Positions 1-5,736 of a stretch of DNA of 5,736 bases are shown piece after piece. Numbering within the stretch: the stretch's first letter is position 1; each line of letters opens with the position of its first letter. Position numbers and translations under genes: made by a program. The DNA comes from JBOFOR01 sp051654865 (GTDB lineage: Bacteria; Bacillota; Clostridia; Peptostreptococcales; Peptostreptococcaceae): positions 1 to 5,736 of the forward strand of contig JBOFYV010000116.1 of NCBI GenBank assembly GCA_051654865.1. The letters are read 5' to 3'. The notes below the pieces were generated by a model. The model had not been told where the DNA came from and did not search any database. It worked only from the letters and a program-made list of their open reading frames with translations.

Positions 1-82
1 AGACTACCTGGTTGATAGGTCGAAGGTGTAAGTGCAGTAATGTATTTAGCTTATCGATACTAATAGGTCGAGGACTTGACCA
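1..82 (+). rRNA. 23S ribosomal RNA, 3' end (partial)
   Basis: This is the last ~80 bases of a large-subunit rRNA gene whose body lies upstream of the window. The sequence shows the conserved 3' terminal segment: GATAGGTCGAAGGTGTAAG near 14-32, then GATACTAATAGGTCGAGGAC at 55-74, ending in CTTGACC at 75-81. In bacterial 23S rRNA this last stretch pairs with the 5' end of the molecule to form helix 1, so the mature end should lie at about 81-83. The exact end is inferred, because the pairing partner is outside the window. Confidence 0.95.
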
Positions 83-146
83 ATTAAAATGATTAAACAT
101 TAAATGATATGCAGTTTTCAGAGTACTAACTCTAAAAATAAAGATT
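83..146 (+). other. 23S-5S intergenic spacer, no tRNA
   Basis: About 64 AT-rich bases separate the two rRNA genes. There is no tRNA-like sequence. A small hairpin can form from AGAGT (120-124) and ACTCT (129-133) with a 4-base loop; TTTT (115-118) and the A-run at 134-138 extend it past a bulged C. It probably belongs to the pre-rRNA that is trimmed during maturation; that role is inferred from position only. Confidence 0.7.
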
Positions 147-264
<118 letters not shown>

Positions 265-380
265 AATCTTTTTTTGTGTATAAAAATATATATAATATAT
301 GTATATAAATTTAATACTTGGACATACTTATATTATAAAACTAAATAGAAATAAATGAATTACTCAATCTCCCCCATTTT

Positions 381-412
381 AGAGGTCTCTATCCCCCATA
401 GAGGCCTTTTTT
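381..412 (+). terminator. Rho-independent terminator of the rRNA operon
   Basis: AGGTCTCTAT (383-392) pairs with ATAGAGGCCT (398-407) across a CCCCC loop; the ten pairs include one G-U. The stem is followed by six Ts (407-412). Outer pairs at 381-382 can extend it by two. It is 117 bases past the end of 5S, with no gene between, and is well placed to stop rRNA transcription before uvrB. The 5S-terminator interval (265-380) is AT-rich and contains nothing else I can support. Confidence 0.88.
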
Positions 413-600
413 ACGTATAAGGAAATTATATTAACTTTATAACTGTGTATAGGTAACTCAAATTTAGTTATTCAATGAACTTATCATAAATGAAAATAGT
501 GTTCATACAGTGACTTGAAAAGTAAATTCTTATCAACTGGCGAAGTTGTTGGGTATATGAATGAAGTGAATTTTATTCTATGAATTAAAATATATTATAG
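413..600. other. Non-coding AT-rich interval between the rRNA terminator and the uvrB promoters
   Basis: No open reading frame with a ribosome-binding site is visible on either strand. The only structures I see are a spaced inverted repeat, ATGAAC (475-480) and GTTCAT (501-506), and a 5-bp hairpin, CAACT (534-538) with AGTTG (544-548) around a GGCGA loop. Neither matches an RNA family that I recognise. Together with the promoter segment below, this makes about 310 bases without a gene. Confidence 0.6.
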
Positions 601-610
601 GTTGAAATTA

Positions 611-619
611 TGCTATAAT
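611..619 (+). promoter_or_regulatory. Possible distal uvrB promoter (extended -10)
   Basis: TGCTATAAT at 611-619 is a perfect extended -10 element (TGnTATAAT) for the housekeeping sigma factor. No good -35 hexamer lies 16-18 bases upstream, which extended -10 promoters tolerate. Transcription would start near 626, about 100 bases before the uvrB start. In DNA this AT-rich, chance -10 matches are frequent, so this is a candidate only. Confidence 0.4.
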
Positions 620-681
620 GGGTAAAATATGTAAAACAACTATAAATATATTTAAAAATAGATAAAAAATTAAGCTATATA

Positions 682-690
682 TGATATAAT
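682..690 (+). promoter_or_regulatory. Probable main uvrBA promoter (extended -10)
   Basis: TGATATAAT at 682-690 is a second perfect TGnTATAAT element. The -35 region (about 661-668) is A-rich and a poor match to TTGACA, so recognition would rest on the extended -10. The expected start site is near 697, only about 5 bases before the LexA operator at 702-715. A repressor bound there would overlap RNA polymerase at this promoter. The spacing to the operator and to the ribosome-binding site makes this the better of the two candidates. Confidence 0.65.
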
Positions 691-701
691 TATGATTAAT
701 A

Positions 702-715
702 TGAACAAATGTTCG
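702..715. promoter_or_regulatory. LexA (DinR) operator, SOS box of uvrBA
   Basis: TGAACAAATGTTCG carries the exact Gram-positive SOS core GAAC-N4-GTTC (703-706 and 711-714). Against the longer consensus CGAAC-N4-GTTCG only the first base differs. It lies just downstream of the likely start site and two bases before the Shine-Dalgarno sequence. LexA binding should therefore block transcription of uvrB and uvrA until RecA-stimulated LexA self-cleavage after DNA damage. uvrB is a standard SOS gene in Bacillota, so motif, position and gene agree. Binding itself is inferred. Confidence 0.9.
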
Positions 716-716
716 C

Positions 717-723
717 AAAGGAG
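717..723 (+). promoter_or_regulatory. Ribosome-binding site of uvrB (decides the start)
   Basis: AAAGGAG is a strong match to the anti-Shine-Dalgarno sequence. Its last G is the first base of the GTG at 723, so that GTG cannot be the initiator for this site. The next in-frame GTG codons, at 729 and 732, lie 5 and 8 bases past the GGAG and are both acceptable. Confidence 0.85.
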
Positions 724-728
724 TGAGA

Positions 729-2702
729 GTGGTGGATTTTAATTTAAAATCAGATTTTAAGCCAACAGGAGACCAACCGGAAGCTATAAAATCTATAGTA
801 AATGCTATAAATCATGATGAAAAATATACGACTTTATTAGGAGTAACAGGGTCTGGTAAAACTTTTACTATGGCAAATATCATACAAGAAGTAAAAAGAC
901 CTACATTGATACTAGCTCATAATAAAACTTTAGCAGCTCAATTATATAGTGAGTTTAAAGAGTTTTTTCCAGATAATGCAGTTGAATATTTTGTAAGTTA
1001 TTATGATTACTATCAACCAGAAGCATATGTTGCTCATAGTGATACATATATAGAAAAAGATGCAAGTATAAATGATGAAATCGATAAGTTGCGTCACTCT
1101 GCTACGGCGGCTGTATTGGAGAGAGAAGATGTAATAATCATATCTTCAGTATCTTGTATATATGGTTTAGGAGATCCGGAAGATTATAAAGAACTTATGC
1201 TATCTTTAAGGCCTGGTATGGAAAGAGATAGAGATGAAATTATAAAAAAATTAATAGAAATACAGTATGAAAGAAATGATATAAATTTTACAAGAGGTAC
1301 ATTTAGAGTAAGAGGAGATATTTTAGAAATATTCCCAGCAAGTAATGATGAAAAAGCAATTAGAATAGAATTTTTTGGTGATGAAATAGATAGAATAACA
1401 GAAATAGATTATGTTACTGGAAAGATGGTTGGTGTGAGGAACCATATTGTAATATTTCCTGCATCTCATTATGCTACTACACCAGAAAGAATTGAGAGAG
1501 CGATCGTTGAAATAGAAAAGGAAGTAAAAGAAAGAGTAGATGAATTCAAAGATAAGGATAAATTATTAGAAGCGCAAAGGATAGATCAAAGAACTAGATA
1601 TGATATAGAAATGCTAAAAGAAATTGGATTTTGTCAGGGAATAGAGAACTACTCTAGACATATAACAGGAAGAAAGCCAGGAGAAAAGCCATACACGTTG
1701 ATGGACTTTTTCCCTAAAGACTATCTAATAATAGTAGATGAATCACATGTTACAGTGCCTCAGGTAAGAGGAATGTATGGAGGAGATAGATCAAGGAAAA
1801 CTTCTCTTATAGAGAATGGGTTTAGGCTTCCTTCTGCTTATGACAATAGACCTTTAAACTTTGAAGAATTTGAAGAAAACATTAATCAAATACTATTTGT
1901 AACTGCAACTCCAGGACCGTATGAAATAGAGCATTCTACAACTGTTGCTGAACAGATAATTAGACCTACAGGTCTACTAGATCCAATAATAGATGTTAGG
2001 CCAATCGAAAATCAAATAGATGATTTAGTAGTAGAAATGAATAAAGTAATTAAAAAAGGTGAAAGAGTATTAATAACAACTCTAACTAAAAAAATGAGTG
2101 AAGACTTAACTAATTACTTAAAAGAGATAGATATAAAGGTTAAGTATTTACATTCAGATATAGACACGTTAGAAAGGGTTGAAATAATAAGAGATTTAAG
2201 ATTAGGAAAGTTTGATGTTTTAGTAGGAATAAACTTACTTAGAGAAGGTTTGGATATTCCAGAAGTATCATTAGTTGCTATATTAGATGCAGATAAAGAA
2301 GGTTTCTTACGTTCAGAAACATCTTTAATACAAACAATAGGACGTGCAGCTAGAAACTCAGAAGGTAAGGTTATTATGTATGCAGACAAGATAACTAGAT
2401 CTATGGAGAATGCAATACAGGAAACTAAAAGAAGAAGAGAGATACAGCATTTATATAATGAAGAACATGGTATTACACCAAGAACTATCAAAAAGAGTAT
2501 TAGAGATAGCATAGAAGCAACTAAAGTTGCAGATGAAGAGGCTATATATGGAATAAAAGAAACAGATAATATAGAAGAAATTAAACAAAATATAGTTACC
2601 TTACAAGAAGAAATGATGGAAGCTGCACAAAATCTACAATTTGAGAGAGCAGCAGAACTTAGAGATAAAATTAAGCAATTAGAAGAAAGGATAAACAATT
2701 AG
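729..2702 (+). CDS. uvrB: Excinuclease ABC subunit B (UvrB)
   Basis: UvrB is the damage-verifying ATPase of nucleotide excision repair. UvrA loads it at the lesion, it inserts a beta-hairpin between the strands, and it recruits UvrC for incision. The protein is 657 residues from GTG 729, close to the ~660 usual for the family. Visible motifs: Walker A GVTGSGKT (38-45, Lys44); the tyrosine-rich beta-hairpin YYDYYQP (91-97); Walker B/motif II DESH (337-340); TATPGPYE (392-399); motif VI QTIGRAAR (535-542); and a C-terminal UVR motif at about 617-655 with FERAAELRD, which binds UvrC. No domain is missing. The reading frame opens at GTG 723, but that codon overlaps the Shine-Dalgarno; GTG 732 is as likely as 729, giving 656 residues. 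Expression should be SOS-controlled through the LexA box at 702-715. The stop codon touches the uvrA start. Confidence 0.97.
   Translation: MVDFNLKSDFKPTGDQPEAIKSIVNAINHDEKYTTLLGVTGSGKTFTMANIIQEVKRPTLILAHNKTLAAQLYSEFKEFFPDNAVEYFVSYYDYYQPEAYVAHSDTYIEKDASINDEIDKLRHSATAAVLEREDVIIISSVSCIYGLGDPEDYKELMLSLRPGMERDRDEIIKKLIEIQYERNDINFTRGTFRVRGDILEIFPASNDEKAIRIEFFGDEIDRITEIDYVTGKMVGVRNHIVIFPASHYATTPERIERAIVEIEKEVKERVDEFKDKDKLLEAQRIDQRTRYDIEMLKEIGFCQGIENYSRHITGRKPGEKPYTLMDFFPKDYLIIVDESHVTVPQVRGMYGGDRSRKTSLIENGFRLPSAYDNRPLNFEEFEENINQILFVTATPGPYEIEHSTTVAEQIIRPTGLLDPIIDVRPIENQIDDLVVEMNKVIKKGERVLITTLTKKMSEDLTNYLKEIDIKVKYLHSDIDTLERVEIIRDLRLGKFDVLVGINLLREGLDIPEVSLVAILDADKEGFLRSETSLIQTIGRAARNSEGKVIMYADKITRSMENAIQETKRRREIQHLYNEEHGITPRTIKKSIRDSIEATKVADEEAIYGIKETDNIEEIKQNIVTLQEEMMEAAQNLQFERAAELRDKIKQLEERINN
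2686..2691 (+). promoter_or_regulatory. Ribosome-binding site of uvrA inside the uvrB end
   Basis: AAAGGA lies within the last codons of uvrB, 11 bases before the uvrA ATG. The spacing is slightly long. Because uvrB stops directly at this ATG, ribosomes finishing uvrB could also re-initiate on uvrA. Confidence 0.65.
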
Positions 2703-5528
2703 ATGGAAGATAAAATCATAATAAAAGGTGCAAAAGAGCATAACTTAAAAAATGTTGACCTAGAGCTTCCTAGAAATAAATTTATAGTTTTTACTGGATT
2801 ATCAGGATCAGGGAAGTCTTCACTTGCATTTGATACAATCTATGCAGAAGGTCAAAGAAGATATGTGGAAAGTCTTTCAGCGTATGCAAGACAATTCTTG
2901 GGGCAAATGGAAAAGCCAAACGTAGAGTATATAGAAGGTTTATCTCCTGCAATATCAATTGACCAAAAAACTACTTCTAAAAACCCTCGTTCTACTGTTG
3001 GAACAGTTACTGAGATTTATGACTATTTGAGATTATTATTTGCTAGAGTAGGAGAAGTACACTGTCCTACTTGTGGTAAAAAAATTAGTCAAATGACTAT
3101 ACAAGAAATAGTAGATAAAATGATGGATTTTCCAGAACGAACAAAGTTGCAGATATTGTCACCAGTGGTTAGAGGTCAAAAAGGAACTCATAAAAAACTA
3201 ATAGAGAATATTAAAAAAGAAGGATTTGTAAGAATTAGAGTAAATGGAGAAAACTATGAAGTAACAGATGAGATAGATCTAAATAAAAATCAAAAACATA
3301 ATATAGAAGTTGTAATTGATAGGATAGTAATTAAAGATGGAATAGAAAGTAGATTAGCAGATTCTATAGAGACAGCTGTTAAATTATCTGATGGCTTAGT
3401 CATAGCTCAAATAATAGATGGAGAAGAAATTCTTTTCTCTACAAAATTTGCTTGTCCAGAACATGGTATAGGTATAGAAGAATTATCTCCAAGAATGTTC
3501 TCGTTTAATGCTCCTTTTGGTTCTTGTGATGTATGTAACGGTCTAGGAGAAAGTAAAGAGGTAGATCCAGATTTAGTTATACCTAATCCAGAATTATCAA
3601 TAAAACAAGGTGCAATAGCAGCATGGGGATCATCAAGCGGTAATGACGATACTTACTACAGCAAAATGGTACAAAGTTTAGCCGATCATTTTAATGTTTC
3701 GCTAGAAACACCATTTAAAGATTTACCAGAAGAATTTGTTCAAGAGTTATTATATGGACAAAATAACGTAATGGTTCAGTTTATATTTGAATCTAAATTT
3801 GGAGGTAAAAGAGAGTATAAAGCACCGTTTGAAGGAGTAGTAGTTAATTTAGAAAGAAGATATAGAGAAACTAATTCAGACTATGCTAGAGATAAAATAG
3901 AAGAATATATGGGAGAAAGACCTTGTCCTAAATGTAAAGGATCAAGATTAAAGAAAGAAGTACTCTCTGTTTTAGTAGATGGAAAAAATATAATGGAAGT
4001 AACTGATTTTTCTGTTAATGAGCTTATAGATTATATATCAAATGTAAATTTAAATGAAAAACAAAAGTTCATTGCTCATGAAATACTAAAAGAGATTAAA
4101 GGGAGGTCTACATTCTTAAGAGATGTTGGGTTAGACTACTTAAATCTATCAAGAAAAGCAGGTACTTTATCTGGTGGTGAAGCACAACGTATAAGGCTTG
4201 CTACTCAAATTGGTTCAGCGTTAGTGGGAGTTTTATATGTACTAGATGAACCAAGTATAGGCCTACATCAAAGAGACAACGATAGACTTATTGGAACACT
4301 AAGACATTTAACAGATATAGGTAATACTCTTATAGTAGTAGAGCATGATGAAGATACTATGAGAGAAGCAGATTATGTAGTTGATATAGGTCCAGGCGCA
4401 GGAGTTCATGGTGGAGAAATAGTAGGTCAAGGAACATTAGATGAAATACTAGAAAATCCAGAATCTTTAACTGGTCAGTATCTAAGTGGTAAGAAAAAAA
4501 TAGAAGTACCAGAAGAAACAAGAGATGGAAATGGGCAAGTTATAGAAATAGTTAAAGCTACTGAAAATAACTTAAAGAATATAAGTGTAAAATTCCCATT
4601 AGGTAAATTTACTTGTATAACTGGGGTTTCAGGTTCTGGAAAAAGTACACTTATAAATGATATATTATATAAAGGTGTTGCATCTCAAGTCAACAGGCTA
4701 AGAGAAAGACCTGGAAAACATAAGGAAATCAAAGGTATTGAAAATATAGATAAGGTTATAAATATAGATCAAAGTCCTATAGGAAGAACACCTCGTTCGA
4801 ATCCAGCTACTTACACAGGTGTATTCGATATGATAAGAGATTTATTTGCTGCAACTAATGAAGCAAAGGCAAGAGGATACAAGAAAGGTAGATTTAGTTT
4901 CAATGTAAAAGGTGGAAGATGTGAAGCTTGTAAAGGTGATGGAATAATAAAAATAGAAATGCACTTTTTACCAGATGTTTATGTACCTTGTGAAATATGC
5001 AAAGGTGAAAGATACAACAGAGAAACTCTACAAGTAAAATATAAGGACAAGAGTATATCAGATATACTAGATATGAATGTAGAAGAAGCTCTTAAGTTCT
5101 TTGAAAATATACCGAATATAAGTAGAAAATTAGAGACGCTTATGGATGTTGGGCTTTCATATATAAAGCTAGGTCAACCATCAACTCAATTATCAGGTGG
5201 AGAAGCTCAAAGAATAAAACTTGCAACAGAGCTTAGTAAAAGACCTACAGGAAAAACATTATATATACTAGATGAACCTACAACAGGACTTCATATGGCT
5301 GATGTAGATAAGCTGATAGATGTACTACAGAGATTAGCTGACACAGGAAATAGTATAGTAGTAATAGAACATAATTTAGATGTAATAAAAACATGCGATT
5401 ATATAATAGATCTAGGTCCAGAAGGTGGGGACAAAGGTGGACGAATAGTAGCAACAGGAACACCTAAGGAAGTATCGAAAGTAGAAGGGTCGTACACTGG
5501 ACAGTTCTTAAAGAAGTACTTTGAATAA
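2703..5528 (+). CDS. uvrA: Excinuclease ABC subunit A (UvrA)
   Basis: UvrA is the dimeric ABC-type ATPase that scans DNA for distortions and delivers UvrB to them. The protein has 941 residues, normal for the family. It has two nucleotide-binding halves. First: Walker A GLSGSGKS (32-39), signature LSGGEAQR (489-496), Walker B with Asp515-Glu516, and His548. Second: Walker A GVSGSGKST (641-649), signature LSGGEAQR (830-837), Asp857-Glu858, and His890. Zinc ligands are visible in three sets: Cys121/Cys124 with Cys408/Cys411; Cys251/His254 with Cys275/Cys278; and Cys740/Cys743 with Cys763/Cys766. The His254 in place of a cysteine is a variant of the usual four-cysteine module. The ATG directly follows the uvrB stop, so the two genes share the SOS-regulated transcript and probably are translationally coupled. 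A terminator follows at 5560-5597. No frameshift or missing catalytic residue is seen. Confidence 0.98.
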   Translation: MEDKIIIKGAKEHNLKNVDLELPRNKFIVFTGLSGSGKSSLAFDTIYAEGQRRYVESLSAYARQFLGQMEKPNVEYIEGLSPAISIDQKTTSKNPRSTVGTVTEIYDYLRLLFARVGEVHCPTCGKKISQMTIQEIVDKMMDFPERTKLQILSPVVRGQKGTHKKLIENIKKEGFVRIRVNGENYEVTDEIDLNKNQKHNIEVVIDRIVIKDGIESRLADSIETAVKLSDGLVIAQIIDGEEILFSTKFACPEHGIGIEELSPRMFSFNAPFGSCDVCNGLGESKEVDPDLVIPNPELSIKQGAIAAWGSSSGNDDTYYSKMVQSLADHFNVSLETPFKDLPEEFVQELLYGQNNVMVQFIFESKFGGKREYKAPFEGVVVNLERRYRETNSDYARDKIEEYMGERPCPKCKGSRLKKEVLSVLVDGKNIMEVTDFSVNELIDYISNVNLNEKQKFIAHEILKEIKGRSTFLRDVGLDYLNLSRKAGTLSGGEAQRIRLATQIGSALVGVLYVLDEPSIGLHQRDNDRLIGTLRHLTDIGNTLIVVEHDEDTMREADYVVDIGPGAGVHGGEIVGQGTLDEILENPESLTGQYLSGKKKIEVPEETRDGNGQVIEIVKATENNLKNISVKFPLGKFTCITGVSGSGKSTLINDILYKGVASQVNRLRERPGKHKEIKGIENIDKVINIDQSPIGRTPRSNPATYTGVFDMIRDLFAATNEAKARGYKKGRFSFNVKGGRCEACKGDGIIKIEMHFLPDVYVPCEICKGERYNRETLQVKYKDKSISDILDMNVEEALKFFENIPNISRKLETLMDVGLSYIKLGQPSTQLSGGEAQRIKLATELSKRPTGKTLYILDEPTTGLHMADVDKLIDVLQRLADTGNSIVVIEHNLDVIKTCDYIIDLGPEGGDKGGRIVATGTPKEVSKVEGSYTGQFLKKYFE

Positions 5529-5559
5529 TGAATTAGCTAACTTTGCGAATAATTCTATT

Positions 5560-5597
5560 AAAAAAGCTCTTATCCATAAGTTGGATAAGAGCTCTTT
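5560..5597. terminator. Bidirectional intrinsic terminator between uvrA and the convergent gene
   Basis: AGCTCTTATCC (5565-5575) pairs perfectly with GGATAAGAGCT (5583-5593); one more A-T pair closes the loop to TAAGT. On the plus strand CTTTATT follows, a weak T-tract ending uvrBA. On the minus strand the stem is followed by a clean run of Ts (complement of the A-run at 5560-5565), a stronger terminator for the convergent gene. The hairpin starts 36 bases after the uvrA stop and only five bases beyond the minus-strand stop. Confidence 0.88.
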
Positions 5598-5598
5598 A

Positions 5599-5736
5599 TT
5601 ATGCATTAGATTTATTTTCTTTAGATACTAATTCATTTTCATATTGAACTAGTTCTGTTTTAGAAGCATATATAAAGTGGCCTGGTCTTATCTCTACCCA
5701 CTCTGGGCTTTCAGTAGAATAATCATGTACACTAGG
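5599..5736 (-). CDS. C-terminal 45 codons of a convergent gene; possibly an Opp/Dpp-type transporter ATPase
   Basis: An open frame runs in from the right edge of the window and stops at TAA (5599-5601). The visible 45 residues begin PSVHDYSTESPEWVEIRPGH and end in a charged tail, ENELVSKENKSNA. The pattern P-x-W-V-E-I-x-P-G-H-F recalls the extreme C-terminus of ATP-binding subunits of oligopeptide/dipeptide ABC transporters, which often end near E-v-x-P-G-H-f-v. This is a weak resemblance from memory over a short stretch; the nucleotide-binding motifs would be outside the window. The reading as a real coding end is supported by the terminator placed right after the stop and by codon use like uvrA's. 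There is no membrane segment in the visible part. The function remains open. Confidence 0.65.
   Translation of the reverse strand, partial: PSVHDYSTESPEWVEIRPGHFIYASKTELVQYENELVSKENKSNA

Noticed and set aside
281..312. TA-rich alternating tract after 5S as a possible promoter or origin element
   Set aside because: It has no -35/-10 pair with proper spacing and no iterated motif. Such tracts are common in intergenic DNA of AT-rich genomes.
371..399. CCCCCAT repeated at 371-377 and 393-399
   Set aside because: The second copy is the loop of the terminator. Two 7-base copies do not make a repeat array.
561..587. Eight-residue frame MNEVNFIL as a possible leader peptide
   Set aside because: No convincing ribosome-binding site and no attenuator hairpin after it.
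618..665. Frame starting at ATG 618 (MGKICKTTINIFKNR)
   Set aside because: The ATG is part of the putative -10 element, there is no ribosome-binding site, and it is only 15 residues long.
692..742. Short plus-strand frame starting ATG at 692 and overlapping the uvrB start out of frame (16 residues)
   Set aside because: There is no Shine-Dalgarno before it, and its start lies at or before the inferred transcription start. A leader peptide is not supported.
2114..2698. 194-codon open frame on the minus strand inside uvrB
   Set aside because: It is fully antisense to conserved UvrB motifs, and its serine/leucine/isoleucine-rich translation is what antisense AT-rich coding DNA gives. No separate promoter or ribosome-binding site was seen.
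5278..5463. 61-codon open frame on the minus strand inside uvrA
   Set aside because: It lies opposite the conserved second Walker B and His-loop region of UvrA. The low-complexity leucine-rich translation marks it as a shadow.
712..5549. TTCGCAAAG at 712-720 recurs inverted (CTTTGCGAA) at 5541-5549, flanking the uvrBA operon
   Set aside because: The match is 9 bases with no extension on either side. It overlaps the LexA box and ribosome-binding site at one end, and there is no sign of a mobile element. Chance is the simpler explanation.

Overview
This is an AT-rich window (genes use mainly A/T-ending codons) from a low-GC Gram-positive bacterium. The rRNA sequences, the UvrA/UvrB sequences and the SOS box fit the Clostridia. 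A member of the Peptostreptococcaceae (Clostridioides/Paraclostridium/Romboutsia type) is my best guess from general resemblance; no search was run.

Layout: positions 1 to about 82 are the 3' end of a 23S rRNA gene. A short spacer without tRNA and a complete 5S rRNA (about 147-264) follow. A strong intrinsic terminator at 381-412 closes the ribosomal operon. About 310 bases of non-coding, very AT-rich DNA come next, ending in one or two extended -10 promoters and a perfect-core LexA (SOS) operator at 702-715, just before the uvrB ribosome-binding site. uvrB (from about 729 to 2702) and uvrA (2703-5528) are joined with no intergenic base (TAG directly followed by ATG), so they form one operon. 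A hairpin with T-tracts suited to both strands (5560-5597) separates uvrA from a convergent minus-strand gene. Only the last 45 codons of that gene (5599-5736) lie in the window.

Function: UvrA and UvrB make the damage-recognition complex of nucleotide excision repair. UvrA, a dimeric ABC ATPase, finds distorted DNA and loads UvrB. UvrB, a helicase-fold ATPase, verifies the lesion and recruits the UvrC nuclease through its C-terminal UVR motif. The LexA box implies induction by DNA damage. uvrC is not in the window.

Both repair proteins look full-length and carry their expected motifs. I see no mobile element, CRISPR array or unfamiliar system. The main points worth a second look are the position of the SOS operator between promoter and start codon, the GTG start choice of uvrB, a Cys-Cys-Cys-His variant of one UvrA zinc module, and the unexplained DNA between the rRNA terminator and the uvrB promoter.
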